Below, one piece after another: positions 49,070 through 60,006 of a DNA stretch of 64,000 nt. Origin of the DNA: Roseovarius mucosus (GTDB lineage: Bacteria > Pseudomonadota > Alphaproteobacteria > Rhodobacterales > Rhodobacteraceae); NCBI RefSeq assembly GCF_002080415.1, contig NZ_CP020474.1:1178001-1242000 (forward strand), in the 5' to 3' direction. The notes under the pieces were generated by a model, which saw only the letters and a list, made by a program, of their open reading frames with translations, ran no database searches and had not been told where the DNA came from. The position numbers were made by a program, and so were the translations under genes. The stretch's first letter is position 1. Each line of letters opens with the position of its first letter.

Positions 49070-50005
49070 TTACTGCGGCTCCGCGTCCAATAGCACAACC
49101 TCAACCCGGCGATTGCGTTCACGCCCCTCTGGGCTGGTGTTTGAGGCAATCGGAGACAGATAGCCGATCCCATGCGCTTCAACCTGCGCCGGGGCCACGC
49201 CATGTTGCTCGACCAAAAGGTTCAAAACCGCCTCGGCGCGGGCGCGCGACAGGGCGCTGTTCTGCTCCAGCCCCCCAATGCTATCGCTATGCCCGACTAG
49301 GGCCACCCGTGTCTCTGGCGACGCCGTCAAAAACTCCGCCAAGGTCACAAGACTGCGATAGGGACCAGCCCCAAGCGCATTGTCCCCCAGGCCAAAATCC
49401 AAACCCTCCAGCACTGCATGCCCCTGCGTTTGCAACGCCTGCACAAGATCAGCGCGCGGCAACGCTTCGCGCTCCTCCGCCGGAATGGGCTGGATGGTGT
49501 AGCCTTCGGCCAGCGTTGTCACATGCAGAACTTGCACATAGCCTGTGCGCCCACTCTGACTGACGATAAGTGCGGCATGCTCCTGCGTCGCGCCCATGCC
49601 CCGTCGCATCAACAGATAGCGATAGTCGAAGAGATCAAGAAACATGTCCGGCGCGGGCAGTGTTGGCAGGGCAAAGCGGAAATCAAAGCCGCCACAGTCC
49701 AGAGCTTCGCACGCAAACACCGCCTCCCAGCCCGCGCCCTCCAACTGATCGCGCAACGGCGTCAAAAGTTGCAGCGTCGTGACCCCCTGCACCGGCATCC
49801 GCCAAGCCCGGCTGACAATACGCCCCTCAAGCCGCAAGTTTGGCACATCGGTCCCCGAATGCGGCCCCGTCGGCAGGCGCACCGTATCCGCCTCTCGGAT
49901 CACCTCGCGCGTCTGGCTGGCCCCCGCAGGCAGGGTCAGATCAACCGCAACCGCCGGGCCGCCCGCCAGAAAACTCCATAGCAAAAAAGGGATAACGCGC
50001 CGCAT
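49070..50005 (-). CDS. OmpA family outer-membrane/periplasmic protein
   Basis: A 311-residue exported protein. The signal peptide RRVIPFLLWSFLAGGPAVA ends near residue 20. The C-terminal OmpA/MotB peptidoglycan-binding domain (approximately 205-305) has LVGHSDSIGGLEQNSALSRARAEAVLNLL and GIGYLSPIASNTSPEGRERNRRVEVVL. The N-terminal region (approximately 25-195) is of unknown fold with a Cys pair (FACEALDCGGFDF). It probably tethers the envelope to the cell wall. It converges on kpsC (9-bp gap) and is the last gene of a minus-strand run from cinA. Confidence 0.88.
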   Translation of the reverse strand: MRRVIPFLLWSFLAGGPAVAVDLTLPAGASQTREVIREADTVRLPTGPHSGTDVPNLRLEGRIVSRAWRMPVQGVTTLQLLTPLRDQLEGAGWEAVFACEALDCGGFDFRFALPTLPAPDMFLDLFDYRYLLMRRGMGATQEHAALIVSQSGRTGYVQVLHVTTLAEGYTIQPIPAEEREALPRADLVQALQTQGHAVLEGLDFGLGDNALGAGPYRSLVTLAEFLTASPETRVALVGHSDSIGGLEQNSALSRARAEAVLNLLVEQHGVAPAQVEAHGIGYLSPIASNTSPEGRERNRRVEVVLLDAEPQ

Positions 50006-50011
50006 CAGACC

Positions 50012-50584
50012 TTAGCGCGCCTGCGCGTGATACTCGGGATTGGGCTGCATGCCCGTCGCCGAGGCCACGCGATTGGTCATGTTGAAGAACCCCGCAACAT
50101 TGGCGATATCCCAGATATCGCGCGCGCTCAAACCCTGATCGCGCAGCGCCTGACGATCGGCTTCAGTAATCTCAGACGAGGCGCGCGTGATCTTTTCGGC
50201 AAAGCCCAGCATCGCACTCTGCCGCGCATCCAGCTTTGCCGCGCGCCAGTTCATCACCATCGCCTCACCAAGCGCCGGATCACCAGAGAGTTGCCGCACC
50301 GCCGCGCCATGCGCCACCTGACAATACCAGCACCGGTTGATCGAACTGACCACGACCGCGATCATCTCGCGCTCCAGCTTGCTCAACCCGCTCTCGGCCA
50401 GCATTAGGTTGTTGTAGAGCGTGGTAAAGGCATTCAGCTTGTCGATGTCAAAGGCATAGGCCCGCAGCACATTGGGGATCATGCCCAGTTTCTCGGCGCA
50501 GATGTCGAAATACTTCTGTGTCGCCTCTGGCAACGGGTCAAGCATCGGCAAATCAAGCGCTGTGGGCTCGGATGGCTTGGTCAT
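50012..50584 (-). CDS. Peroxidase-related AhpD/CMD-family enzyme
   Basis: A 190-residue alkylhydroperoxidase-like protein. The AhpD-type redox site is intact: Cys85-x-x-Cys88 and His92 in NRCWYCQVAHG. The LEREMIAVVVSSINRC lead-in and SARDIWDIANVAGFFNMTNRVA tail match the peroxidase-related (uncharacterised) subfamily. It would reduce peroxides with a thiol partner. It lies 3 bp after the GNAT gene and 6 bp before the OmpA gene, probably in one transcript. Confidence 0.88.
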   Translation of the reverse strand: MTKPSEPTALDLPMLDPLPEATQKYFDICAEKLGMIPNVLRAYAFDIDKLNAFTTLYNNLMLAESGLSKLEREMIAVVVSSINRCWYCQVAHGAAVRQLSGDPALGEAMVMNWRAAKLDARQSAMLGFAEKITRASSEITEADRQALRDQGLSARDIWDIANVAGFFNMTNRVASATGMQPNPEYHAQAR

Positions 50585-50587
50585 GTC

Positions 50588-51307
50588 TCACTCCTTTTGC
50601 CGGTAATGGTAGTCGCCAACATGGGCAAACCCCATCGCCGTATATAGCCCATTGGCCCCCTGATTGCTCTTGGTGCAGATCACCGACAGATACTGCGCAC
50701 CCTCTGCCTGCGCCCAAAGCGCCGCCTGTAGCATCATCAGCCGCCCCATCCCGGCGCGGCGGTGGCGGGCGTGAACCTCCAGCGCATGCACCATGGCCAC
50801 GCCCACGTGAATCGCGGCAAAGCCGGTGGCGGCGGGCTGATCCTTATGCCTGCCAAAAAGCCCGGTCTTGGGGCCGGTAACACGCTCCATCACCGCAATA
50901 CGCGCCGGGCCAATACCCCCATCAGCCCAGATTTCGCGCATGATTTCAAGAGGCTCCCAAACCGCAAAGGTGCTGACACGCGGCGGCTTTTCGCCTGTCA
51001 ACGCCGCAACCGGCACGACATAGAGGTTGACCGGGTCAACCACCTCATATCCCTCAGAGGCCAAAAGCGCATCCAGCGCGCCATCCCCCTCGCGCACCTG
51101 AAAGAGCGGGCTTTGCCCGAGCGCGCGCATTGCCATCTCGGCGGCGACCAGTTCCGCGCCCGTGATCGGCCCCGCAACTGTGGCGGCAGACACGCGCTTG
51201 CCACCTCCCTTGCCCTCGCGCAGGGTCACAGGACCAAGCTGTTCGCAGCGCGCAGGCGGCCACGTGGCCTCGGTCACCGCATAAAGCGTCTGCACATCAG
51301 GGCTCAT
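50588..51307 (-). CDS. GNAT family N-acetyltransferase (two GNAT-like halves)
   Basis: A 239-residue acyltransferase. The C-terminal half has the acetyl-CoA loop RHRRAGMGRLMM and the ANGLYTAMGFAHVGDYHYR ending typical of GNATs. The N-terminal half is a weaker, probably structural repeat. The substrate is unknown. Its ATG overlaps the stop of the cinA-like gene (ATGA), so the two are translationally coupled. Confidence 0.82.
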   Translation of the reverse strand: MSPDVQTLYAVTEATWPPARCEQLGPVTLREGKGGGKRVSAATVAGPITGAELVAAEMAMRALGQSPLFQVREGDGALDALLASEGYEVVDPVNLYVVPVAALTGEKPPRVSTFAVWEPLEIMREIWADGGIGPARIAVMERVTGPKTGLFGRHKDQPAATGFAAIHVGVAMVHALEVHARHRRAGMGRLMMLQAALWAQAEGAQYLSVICTKSNQGANGLYTAMGFAHVGDYHYRQKE

Positions 51308-52026
51308 GCCGGAAACATCTCCGCCAATTCAGACATCGCAGCCTCAAGCCGTGCACCATCCTGCCCACGCATCACAATCTGCGCCCCGTAACACCCATCG
51401 CGGATAAACGGGTAAGAGCCGATGCTGAGGTCAGGATACCTCTCCGCCAGATCGGAAAGAGGCCCCGCAATATCGCCTTCGCCGCGCCGGATTTCCAGCG
51501 CCTGCGACAGGATCGGCGCACCGCCCGTCAGTTGGGGCAGCACAGAGGCCAGCATCGCCTGAAAGATCGACGGCACCCCGGCCATCACATGCACATTCTC
51601 GATGGTAAACCCCGGCGCGGCGCTGATCGGGTTATCAATGAGTGTGGCCCCGTCCGGAATACGCGCCATGCGCAAACGCGCCGCGTTCAATTCCTGCCCG
51701 CGCGCGTCGTAATGCGCGGCCAGAATGGCGCGCGCGTCGTCGCGCACCGAAATCGGCCGATCAAAGGCCGCAGCCACATTCTCGGCGGTGATATCGTCAT
51801 GGGTGGGACCAATACCGCCCGAGGTGAACACATGGTCATACCCCGCACTCAGCGCCTGCACCGCCGCAACAATAGCGCCGGGATCGTCGCTGACCACGCG
51901 CACTTCCCTAAGGTCGATGCCGACCTTCGTCACCTCACCCGCCAGATAATGCATGTTGGCATCGCGCGTGCGCCCCGACAGGATTTCGTCTCCGATGACA
52001 AGCATGGCAGCGGTCGGGTTGGGCAT
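51304..52026 (-). CDS. CinA N-terminal-type molybdopterin-binding domain protein (competence/damage-inducible)
   Basis: A 240-residue MoCF-biosynthesis-fold protein, equivalent to the N-terminal domain of CinA without the C-terminal nicotinamide amidase. It begins PTAAMLVIGDEILSGRTRDAN and has TSGGIGPTHDDITAENVAAAFDRP and NVHVMAGVPSIFQAML. Stand-alone forms are common in alphaproteobacteria and may act as ADP-ribose or nucleotide pyrophosphatases. The start at 52026 follows GGAG; a longer frame upstream is antisense to sfsA and was rejected. First gene of the run cinA-GNAT-ahpD-like-ompA. Confidence 0.88.
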   Translation of the reverse strand: MPNPTAAMLVIGDEILSGRTRDANMHYLAGEVTKVGIDLREVRVVSDDPGAIVAAVQALSAGYDHVFTSGGIGPTHDDITAENVAAAFDRPISVRDDARAILAAHYDARGQELNAARLRMARIPDGATLIDNPISAAPGFTIENVHVMAGVPSIFQAMLASVLPQLTGGAPILSQALEIRRGEGDIAGPLSDLAERYPDLSIGSYPFIRDGCYGAQIVMRGQDGARLEAAMSELAEMFPA

Positions 52027-52071
52027 GGCAGACTCCTTGATCCGGGGACAAACCCGGTATAGGCGCAGGTC

Positions 52072-52803
52072 ATGCGCTTTCAAACCCCTCTTGTGCAGGC
52101 TGTGCTGCTGCGCCGCTACAAACGCTTTCTCGCCGACATCCGCCTGATGGATGGGCGCGAGGTTACGGCGCATTGCGCCAACCCCGGCAGCATGATGGGG
52201 CTGGCCGATCCGGGGGCAACCATCTGGGTCGAACCCAATGACGATCCGCGCAAGAAACTCAAATTCGGCTGGCGGCTGCTGGAGCGTTCGGGCGGGGATT
52301 TCGTCTGTGTCGATACGGGTCTTGCCAACCGGATCGTCAGGACCGCGCTTGAGGCGCGGAGAATCCCGGAACTGGCCGCCTATGACCGGGTGCGCCCCGA
52401 ACAAGCCTACGGCACTGCCAGCCGGGTGGATTTCCTGCTTTCAGGCGCGGGCCTGCCCGATGCCTATGTCGAGGTAAAATCCGTGACCCTGTCACGCACG
52501 CCCGGTTTGGCCGAATTCCCCGACAGCGTCACCGCACGCGGCGCGCGGCACTTGGGGGATCTGGCCGAAATGGCCCGCGCCGGGCATCGCGCCGTGCTCT
52601 TTTATCTGGTGCAACGCAGCGATGCACAGGCCGTGACCGTGGCCCAAGACATCGACCCCACCTATGCCAACGCCCTGCAGCGCGCCCGCGCGGCAGGGGT
52701 CACAGTGCTGTCATATCGTGCCAATATCACCCCGCAAGAGATCACAATTGGTCATGGCCTGCCCCTTGCAAACGACCCCCCTCTGGTCCTTTCGCGCAAA
52801 TAG
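52072..52803 (+). CDS. sfsA: Sugar fermentation stimulation protein SfsA family
   Basis: A 243-residue SfsA. The family signatures are RRYKRFLADIRL, VTAHCANPGSMMGL, WVEPNDDPRKKLKFGWRL, YVEVKSVTLSR, and FPDSVTARGARHLGDLAEMA. The PD-(D/E)xK-like nuclease core (Asp in VDFLL, Glu-x-Lys in VEVKSV) is present. The physiological role is poorly known; it was named for effects on sugar metabolism in E. coli and binds DNA. It is divergent from the cinA-like gene by 45 bp and followed closely by map. Confidence 0.94.
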   Translation: MRFQTPLVQAVLLRRYKRFLADIRLMDGREVTAHCANPGSMMGLADPGATIWVEPNDDPRKKLKFGWRLLERSGGDFVCVDTGLANRIVRTALEARRIPELAAYDRVRPEQAYGTASRVDFLLSGAGLPDAYVEVKSVTLSRTPGLAEFPDSVTARGARHLGDLAEMARAGHRAVLFYLVQRSDAQAVTVAQDIDPTYANALQRARAAGVTVLSYRANITPQEITIGHGLPLANDPPLVLSRK

Positions 52804-52843
52804 CCCTAGATAAACGGAAAATGCACACCATACGAGGCCGGAC

Positions 52844-53656
52844 GTGAACGAAACACATCGAGGACGATTGACGCGCGAGGGCATCCGCATCCATGAGACT
52901 GCGGATTTTGCTGGTATGCACCGGGCCGGGGCACTTGCCGCGCAAATCCTCGACGAAATCGCAGAGCATGTCTTTGTCGGACAAACCACCGCCGCCATCG
53001 ACAAGCTGATCGAGGACAAGGTTAACGCCTCTGGCGCGAAATCCGCCACCATCGGGTATAAGGGCTATCAGCACGCCAGCTGCATCAGCGTCAATCACGT
53101 GGTCTGCCATGGCATTCCCGGCGACAAGGTGCTCAAGGATGGTGACATTCTGAACGTCGATGTGACGGTGATCGTGGATGGTTGGTTTGGCGACACGAGC
53201 CGGATGTATGTAGCAGGCAAACTCAGCCGCAAATCCGAACGGCTAATCCAGGTCACACATGACGCCCTGATGAAGGGGATCGAAGCCGTGCGCCCCGGTG
53301 CCACCTTTGGCGATATCGGCCACGCGATCCAATCTTACGTCGAGGCGCATCGCATGTCGGTGGTGCGTGATTTCTGCGGGCACGGCTTGGGCCGCGTGTT
53401 CCATTCACCACCCAATGTGCTGCATTACGGGCGGGCAGGCAGCGGGCCGCGTCTGGAAGAAGGCATGTTCTTCACCATCGAGCCGATGGTCAATCTCGGG
53501 CGCCCCGAAACCAAAGTGCTGGCCGATGACTGGACCGCCGTCACCCGCGACAAATCTCTGTCGGCGCAATTCGAGCATTCCATCGGCGTGACCGCCACCG
53601 GCGCCGAGATTTTCACCCTCTCGCCTGCGGGAAAATTTCATCCGACATGGGCGTAA
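52844..53656 (+). CDS. map: Methionine aminopeptidase, type I
   Basis: A 270-residue MetAP that removes the initiator Met from nascent proteins. Metal ligands are in register: Asp106 (LNVDVTVI), Asp117 (GDTSRMY), His180 (CGHGLG), Glu213 (FTIEPM) and Glu244 (QFEHS), with catalytic His89 in VVCHGIPG and His187. It starts with GTG at 52844, 40 bp after sfsA; the first ATG is too far inside. A small hairpin overlaps the stop codon and may end the sfsA-map transcript. Confidence 0.96.
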   Translation: MNETHRGRLTREGIRIHETADFAGMHRAGALAAQILDEIAEHVFVGQTTAAIDKLIEDKVNASGAKSATIGYKGYQHASCISVNHVVCHGIPGDKVLKDGDILNVDVTVIVDGWFGDTSRMYVAGKLSRKSERLIQVTHDALMKGIEAVRPGATFGDIGHAIQSYVEAHRMSVVRDFCGHGLGRVFHSPPNVLHYGRAGSGPRLEEGMFFTIEPMVNLGRPETKVLADDWTAVTRDKSLSAQFEHSIGVTATGAEIFTLSPAGKFHPTWA

Positions 53657-53671
53657 AACCCCTGCGGGTTT
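53656..53671 (+). terminator. Possible terminator hairpin after map
   Basis: AAACCC-CTGC-GGGTTT directly at the map stop codon. The stem is 6 bp and there is no long T-tract, so terminator function is tentative. Confidence 0.4.
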
Positions 53672-53742
53672 GATCGTGATCGAAACGAATTTCAAAGAGC
53701 GTCGATAGGTTACTCTCTCCAAAATAGCGGTAAATCAAACGG

Positions 53743-54216
53743 TTATAGCGGCTTTGCCGGGGCCTGTGGGGTAAACTCGCAACGATCGGGCTTGATGTCC
53801 ACCAAAGGCGTGCCATCCAGACAGTCCAGCCCCCGAACGATCAACACCGCCCCCTCTACCCCGATCAGGCGCACCTGCGACGTGCCAATGGGATTGGGCC
53901 GCTGCGGCGAGCGCAGGGCAAAGGTGCCAAAATAGCGCGTACCATCCCCTTTCGGGTTCTGCCGCACCAGATCCCGCCGGGACCGGTCCAACCAATACAG
54001 AATTTCAAGATGCTTATAGGCCGCGATTCCCTCCAGCGCCGCGACCCAAGGTGCAAACACCTCAATCCGGCATTCTGGTCCTTCCAGCTGCCCCTGCCGC
54101 GGGCACTCTTCACGCCGGGTCCATGGGGTGTTGATCCGCCCAATGAAATGTAGCGCGGCATCCTGCCCCTCTGGCAGCACCGTGGTCTCCTCGCCCGGAC
54201 GCAATCGCATGTCCAT
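53743..54216 (-). CDS. TrmO/TsaA-family tRNA (t6A37) methyltransferase-like protein
   Basis: A 157-residue TsaA-like (YaeB/VirR-type) beta-barrel protein. TrmO methylates N6-threonylcarbamoyladenosine at position 37 of tRNA. The diagnostic stretch FALRSPQRPNPIGTSQVRLIG is present, as are INTPWTRREECPRQG and LVDIKPDRCEF. It is shorter than E. coli TrmO, lacking the C-terminal domain, so activity is likely but not assured. The start at 54216 follows GGAGAG with 7-nt spacing. It lies 16 bp downstream of the lectin gene on the same strand, implying an operon. Confidence 0.82.
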   Translation of the reverse strand: MDMRLRPGEETTVLPEGQDAALHFIGRINTPWTRREECPRQGQLEGPECRIEVFAPWVAALEGIAAYKHLEILYWLDRSRRDLVRQNPKGDGTRYFGTFALRSPQRPNPIGTSQVRLIGVEGAVLIVRGLDCLDGTPLVDIKPDRCEFTPQAPAKPL

Positions 54217-54232
54217 CCCAACGCTCTCCGCC

Positions 54233-54586
54233 TCAGTAAACGTCTTGCCAGTCATCCTCGTGGAACACCTCACCAAGCGCCATCCAACGCACCCGCACCC
54301 GGGCCACCCGCGTATCCGCCCAAGTGCGGAACACGATCTCAAACCCATTTGGCGTGATCTTTTCCGCTGTCACATCGGCACGGGCATTGGTGGCGCTGTC
54401 CATATCCCAAAGCGACAGGGCCACATGCACCGCAGGTTCGGACTTGAACGGGCTGGCAAAGGTGATCAACTTGCGCCGCTCACGCGCGCCTGATCCGGTC
54501 CACATTTCGCCCCCATCAGCAAAATCTGAAAAGAGGACATCATCCCCCTGTTCGATCCCAATAGCTTGATTGATCAAGAATTTCAT
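54233..54586 (-). CDS. H-type lectin domain protein
   Basis: A 117-residue protein made almost entirely of an H-type lectin domain: GEMWTGSGARERRKLITFASPFKSEP, AVHVALSLWDMDSATNARADV, then KITPNGFEIVFRTWADTRVARVRVRWMALG. This GalNAc-binding fold is best known from snail agglutinin and discoidin. There is no signal peptide, so it is cytoplasmic or exported by an unknown route. The first of two genes with the TrmO-like protein; it starts just beyond the atp operon terminator. The biological ligand is unknown. Confidence 0.8.
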   Translation of the reverse strand: MKFLINQAIGIEQGDDVLFSDFADGGEMWTGSGARERRKLITFASPFKSEPAVHVALSLWDMDSATNARADVTAEKITPNGFEIVFRTWADTRVARVRVRWMALGEVFHEDDWQDVY

Positions 54587-54642
54587 ACGATGCCTTCCGA
54601 AACTCTGGCGAGCCTACACCGATTTTCCGGCAAAATTGAGAG

Positions 54643-54680
54643 CAAAAAAAAGAAAAAAGGGCCGCAGAACGGCCCCTTTG
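54643..54680 (-). terminator. Rho-independent terminator of the atp operon
   Basis: On the minus strand AAAGGGGCCG-TTCTG-CGGCCCTTT, followed by a T-rich run (complement of the A-tract at 54643-54658). It lies 22 bp after the atpC stop. Confidence 0.9.
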
Positions 54681-54701
54681 ATAGCGGAATCCGCCGCAAC
54701 C

Positions 54702-55127
54702 TCAGTTGGAAGACAACCCGATATGGTCGCCTACAGCCACCATATCCGCCAAGAGCTTGGCCATCTCGTCGACAGGGCCGGGCTCATTCACGAATTTTTC
54801 CTGTGCATGCGCCAACTTGTCGGTCGCCGCATCCACCATCGCCTTGAACGCTTCGCGCGTCATATCCTCACGCGCAACGGCCTGCTCCGCAAGAACGGAC
54901 ACGCTCTTGCCGCTGATCTCGGCGAAACCGCCGGTCACAACATATTCCTTTTCGCCCGACGGCCCCGACACCCGCAGGATACCGGGCCGCAGCGTGGTGA
55001 TGAGCGGGGCGTGATCGGCCATGGCGGTCAGATCGCCCTCAGCCCCCGGAATGCTCACCTCATGGGCAGCAACCGAGGCCAAAAGCCGCTCGGGGCTCAC
55101 CAGATCGAATTGCACTGTTTCAGCCAT
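54702..55127 (-). CDS. atpC: F1-ATP synthase epsilon subunit
   Basis: A 141-residue epsilon subunit. It joins the central stalk and can inhibit ATP hydrolysis. The N-terminal beta-sandwich reads [40 protein letters not shown] and [19 protein letters not shown]; the C-terminal helices follow. The start at 55127 uses GGAGG; an in-frame ATG five codons upstream sits before that site. Last gene of atpHAGDC, followed by a strong terminator. Confidence 0.95.
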   Translation of the reverse strand: MAETVQFDLVSPERLLASVAAHEVSIPGAEGDLTAMADHAPLITTLRPGILRVSGPSGEKEYVVTGGFAEISGKSVSVLAEQAVAREDMTREAFKAMVDAATDKLAHAQEKFVNEPGPVDEMAKLLADMVAVGDHIGLSSN

Positions 55128-55193
55128 CTCGGCCTCCCTCATGGTGTCAGGCCCGCGCGGGGATCACCCGCGCAGGACCGTGACAGGCGTTGA

Positions 55194-56636
<1,443 letters not shown>

Positions 56637-57515
56637 TTACAGCGCTTCCGCGCCGGAAATGATTTCAATTAGCTCGTTGGTGATCACGGCCTGACGCGAA
56701 CGGTTGTATTCAATCGTCAACCTGTCGATCATATCGCCAGCGTTGCGCGTCGCATTGTCCATCGCGGACATACGCGCACCCTGCTCAGAGGCACCATTTT
56801 CCAACAGCGCGGCAAAGATCGCGGTCGCCACCCCACGCGGCAAGAGATCGGCAAGGATCGCCTGCTCGTCGGGCTCGTAATCATAGAAGCTGTCGGTATC
56901 GACCTTGCCCGCCGTGGTGTCCACGTCGAACGGGATCACCTGCTGCATGCTCGGGATCTGGCTGACCACGTTCTCGAACCGCGAAAAGAAAATCTTCGCG
57001 ACATCGAACTCGCCCCCGTCGAACCGCTTGAGCACTTCGGCCGCGATCCCTTGGGCATCGGCATACCCAAGGCGCTTGACCTCGCTCATGTCGACGTGAC
57101 CCACGGAATATTGGCCAAAGTCGCGCTTCATCGCGTCACGGCCCTTCTTGCCAACGGTCAAGATCTTGACCGTCTTGCCCTTGGCCAACAACTCGGCGGC
57201 ATGGGTTTTGGCCAGCTTGGCGATGTTCGCGTTGAAGCCACCGCAAAGGCCCCTCTCGGCAGTCATCACCACCAAGAGATGCACCTTGTCCTCACCCGTG
57301 CCCGCCAAAAGACGCGGCGCATTGGCCGCATCCCCGACAGAGGCCGCAAGCTTGCCCATTACCGCGTTGAAACGCTCGGTATAGGGGCGGGCCTGCTCGG
57401 CAGCATCCTGAGCGCGGCGAAGTTTCGCCGCGGCAACCATCTGCATGGCCTTGGTGATCTTGCGGGTCGATTTGACCGACGCGATCCTGTTTTTCAGGTC
57501 CTTGAGATTCGGCAT
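56637..57515 (-). CDS. atpG: F1-ATP synthase gamma subunit
   Basis: A 292-residue gamma subunit, the rotating central shaft. Conserved termini are present: [33 protein letters not shown] at the N-terminus, [12 protein letters not shown], and [41 protein letters not shown] at the C-terminus. It lies 15 bp after atpA within the operon. Confidence 0.97.
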   Translation of the reverse strand: MPNLKDLKNRIASVKSTRKITKAMQMVAAAKLRRAQDAAEQARPYTERFNAVMGKLAASVGDAANAPRLLAGTGEDKVHLLVVMTAERGLCGGFNANIAKLAKTHAAELLAKGKTVKILTVGKKGRDAMKRDFGQYSVGHVDMSEVKRLGYADAQGIAAEVLKRFDGGEFDVAKIFFSRFENVVSQIPSMQQVIPFDVDTTAGKVDTDSFYDYEPDEQAILADLLPRGVATAIFAALLENGASEQGARMSAMDNATRNAGDMIDRLTIEYNRSRQAVITNELIEIISGAEAL

Positions 57516-57530
57516 TGCCTTATCTCCCCC

Positions 57531-59069
57531 TTATGCGAAGTCAGCGGCGAATTCGTCCAGCGCAGCTTTGATACGGTCCTCGGCCTCACCCTTGATCTTG
57601 GGGTCTTCCTTGGTGATGTATGCCAGCAGATCGGCATGTTTGCCGCGCAGGTGCTTGAGCAGACCTTGCTCATAGCGGCCCACTTGGCTTACCGGGATCT
57701 TGTCCAGATAACCCTTGGTGCCCGCATAGATCACGCAGACGATCTCGGCATTGGTCAGCGGCGAATACTGCGGCTGCTTCATCAACTCGGTCAGACGCGC
57801 ACCACGGTTCAGCAACTGCTGCGTTGCCGCGTCAAGGTCGGACCCGAACTGAGCAAAGGCCGCCATCTCGCGATACTGCGCCAGTTCCAGCTTCACCGGA
57901 CCCGCGACCGACTTCATCGCATTGGTCTGAGCAGAAGAGCCCACACGCGACACCGACAGACCGGTGTTCACAGCCGGACGGATACCCTGATAGAACAGTT
58001 CCGTCTCAAGGAAGATCTGGCCGTCGGTGATCGAGATCACGTTGGTCGGAATAAACGCCGACACGTCGCCACCTTGGGTTTCAATGATCGGCAGCGCAGT
58101 AAGCGAGCCCGAACCATTGTCACTGTTCAGCTTGGCCGAACGCTCCAGCAGACGGGAGTGAAGATAGAACACGTCCCCCGGATAGGCTTCACGACCGGGC
58201 GGACGACGCAGCAACAGCGACATCTGGCGATAGGCCACAGCCTGCTTGGAAAGGTCATCGTACACGATCAGCGCGTGACGGCCATTGTCGCGGAAATGCT
58301 CGGCCATCGCGGTTGCGGAATAGGGTGCCAGGAACTGCATCGGCGCGGGGTCCGACGCGGTGGCGGCCACGACGATCGAATACTTGATCGCGCCGCTCTC
58401 TTCGAGCTTTTTCACCAGCTGCGCCACGGTCGAGCGCTTCTGGCCCACAGCGACGTAAACGCAATAGAGCTTCTTGCTCTCGTCGTCGCCCGCCGCTTCG
58501 TTATAGATCTTTTGGTTCAGGATCGCGTCCAGCGCCACGGCAGTCTTGCCGGTCTGACGGTCACCAATGATCAGCTCGCGCTGACCGCGACCGATCGGGA
58601 TCATGGCGTCTACGGATTTGAGGCCAGTCGCCATCGGCTCGTGCACCGATTTACGCGGAATAATGCCGGGGGCTTTGACGTCAGCCAGACCGCGGGTCTT
58701 GGTCTTGATCGGGCCCTTGCCATCCAGCGGGTTGCCCAGACCGTCCACAACGCGGCCCAACAGCTCGTCGCCAATCGGCACGTCCACGATGGACTTGGTG
58801 CGCTTGACGGTGTCGCCTTCCTTGATGTCACGGTCCGACCCGAAGATCACGACACCGACGTTGTCGCTCTCAAGGTTCAGCGCCATGCCCATGATCGAGC
58901 CCGGAAACTCGACAAGCTCGCCAGCCTGAACATTGTCCAGCCCGTGAACCCGTGCGATCCCGTCACCCACCGAGAGAACCCGGCCGATCTCTGCAACTTC
59001 GGCGTCTTGGCCAAAGTTCTTGATCTGGTCCTTCAGGATCGCAGAAATCTCTGCTGCTTGGATACCCAT
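57531..59069 (-). CDS. atpA: F1-ATP synthase alpha subunit
   Basis: A 512-residue regulatory nucleotide-binding subunit. The P-loop [10 protein letters not shown] is near residue 169, with the N-terminal [20 protein letters not shown] and the late [14 protein letters not shown] block. It alternates with beta in the F1 hexamer. The ATG follows the atpH stop directly (TAAATG), and its ribosome site AAAGAGG lies within atpH, so the two are coupled. Confidence 0.97.
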   Translation of the reverse strand: MGIQAAEISAILKDQIKNFGQDAEVAEIGRVLSVGDGIARVHGLDNVQAGELVEFPGSIMGMALNLESDNVGVVIFGSDRDIKEGDTVKRTKSIVDVPIGDELLGRVVDGLGNPLDGKGPIKTKTRGLADVKAPGIIPRKSVHEPMATGLKSVDAMIPIGRGQRELIIGDRQTGKTAVALDAILNQKIYNEAAGDDESKKLYCVYVAVGQKRSTVAQLVKKLEESGAIKYSIVVAATASDPAPMQFLAPYSATAMAEHFRDNGRHALIVYDDLSKQAVAYRQMSLLLRRPPGREAYPGDVFYLHSRLLERSAKLNSDNGSGSLTALPIIETQGGDVSAFIPTNVISITDGQIFLETELFYQGIRPAVNTGLSVSRVGSSAQTNAMKSVAGPVKLELAQYREMAAFAQFGSDLDAATQQLLNRGARLTELMKQPQYSPLTNAEIVCVIYAGTKGYLDKIPVSQVGRYEQGLLKHLRGKHADLLAYITKEDPKIKGEAEDRIKAALDEFAADFA

Positions 59070-59630
59070 TTATCCGACCTCTTTCATTGAATTCTGGAGG
59101 GAATCGAGCTTGGAGCGGATCGACGTGTCGATCATCTTCGAGCCCATCTTGACGACTAGACCGCCGATGAGGCTTTCATCAACGGTCGCATTGATCTTGA
59201 CATCCTTGCCCACGCGCGCCTTCAGCGCTTTGGCCAGCTTGTCGGACTGCGCCTTGGTCAGCGCCTTGGCACTGGTCACGTCGGCGCTTACTTCGCCCTT
59301 GTCTTCGGCAATCATAGCGTTGAGCTGCGTAATCAGTTGCGGCAGCACAAACAGCCGCCGCTTCTGGCCCATCAGCGCCAGACCATTCTGCAGCTCGGGC
59401 AGCAGCTTCATCTTGGCCGCCACGGCGGACATCGCAGCACCCTGCACATCCCGGCTCAGAACCGGCGAGGCGATCATCGCACGCAGGTCGTCGCTGTCAT
59501 TCAGCGCCTGTGCCAGATCAGTGAGATTGCTTTCGAGTTTGGCCAAGCCTTTGGCCTCTCTCACAAGCTCGAATATCGCAGTGGCATAGCGCGCGGCAAT
59601 GCCAGTAGAGATCGAAGCTGGTTCGGACAC
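59070..59630 (-). CDS. atpH: F1-ATP synthase delta subunit
   Basis: A 186-residue delta (OSCP-like) subunit that ties the F1 head to the peripheral stalk. The N-terminal helical bundle begins SEPASISTGIAARYATAIFELV, and the C-terminal part has VDESLIGGLVVKMGSKMIDTSIRSKLDSL. It starts with GTG at 59630, chosen because GGAAGG is 6 nt upstream and the N-terminus matches relatives; a GTG two codons earlier overlaps that site. First gene of atpHAGDC. Confidence 0.94.
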   Translation of the reverse strand: MSEPASISTGIAARYATAIFELVREAKGLAKLESNLTDLAQALNDSDDLRAMIASPVLSRDVQGAAMSAVAAKMKLLPELQNGLALMGQKRRLFVLPQLITQLNAMIAEDKGEVSADVTSAKALTKAQSDKLAKALKARVGKDVKINATVDESLIGGLVVKMGSKMIDTSIRSKLDSLQNSMKEVG

Positions 59631-60006
59631 GTCCACCCTTCCGATAATCTGGCCCCGGTTGGTCAGGCGTGACGCGGGGTCACATCCGGGGACGTTGGCA
59701 TAGGTTGCGCCCAACGACGCACCCAAATTCGGCTGCGGTGTAGCAGAGCCTTCCCAAGCGGGCAAGCCGCTTGAAAACTATTGTATACTAATGAATACAA
59801 CGCAATTTCAAAGACTTAACTCAGGTGCGACCTATTGCGCGCATTTTAATCTTCAAAAAGTTTCACTTTTTACTACGAAATGGCGATTCCCCTCACGAAT
59901 GCCCCGCCCAAAGCATGGTCAAGCGTTAACGCTATCAGTGTTTTTGAAAGGCGTCGCGCGATTTTTGCGCCATCGGCCAAACGCCGCCAAGGCCGCAATA
60001 GGGCCC
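59631..60006. other. 376-bp intergenic region upstream of atpH
   Basis: Holds the presumed atp promoter and a 150-nt leader on the minus strand. The part at 59770-59960 is markedly AT-rich compared with flanking genes. No ORF, tRNA or repeat beyond the TTGTAT/ATACAA dyad was recognised. The nnrU gene ends at 60007. Confidence 0.5.
59782..59811 (-). promoter_or_regulatory. Predicted promoter of the atp operon
   Basis: On the minus strand TTGAAA (59811-59806) and TATACA (59787-59782) are 18 bp apart, about 150 bp before the atpH start. The -10 overlaps a TTGTAT-N8-ATACAA inverted repeat at 59781-59800. It stands in the AT-richest stretch of the area. Confidence 0.55.

Noticed and set aside
52804..52843. 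Possible separate start or terminator between sfsA and map
   Set aside because: Only 40 bp, without a stem-loop. It is a plain operon spacer with the GTG start of map.
57051..59090. 679-codon plus-strand ORF antisense to atpA
   Set aside because: Complement of a highly biased housekeeping gene; His/Arg-rich with no domain.
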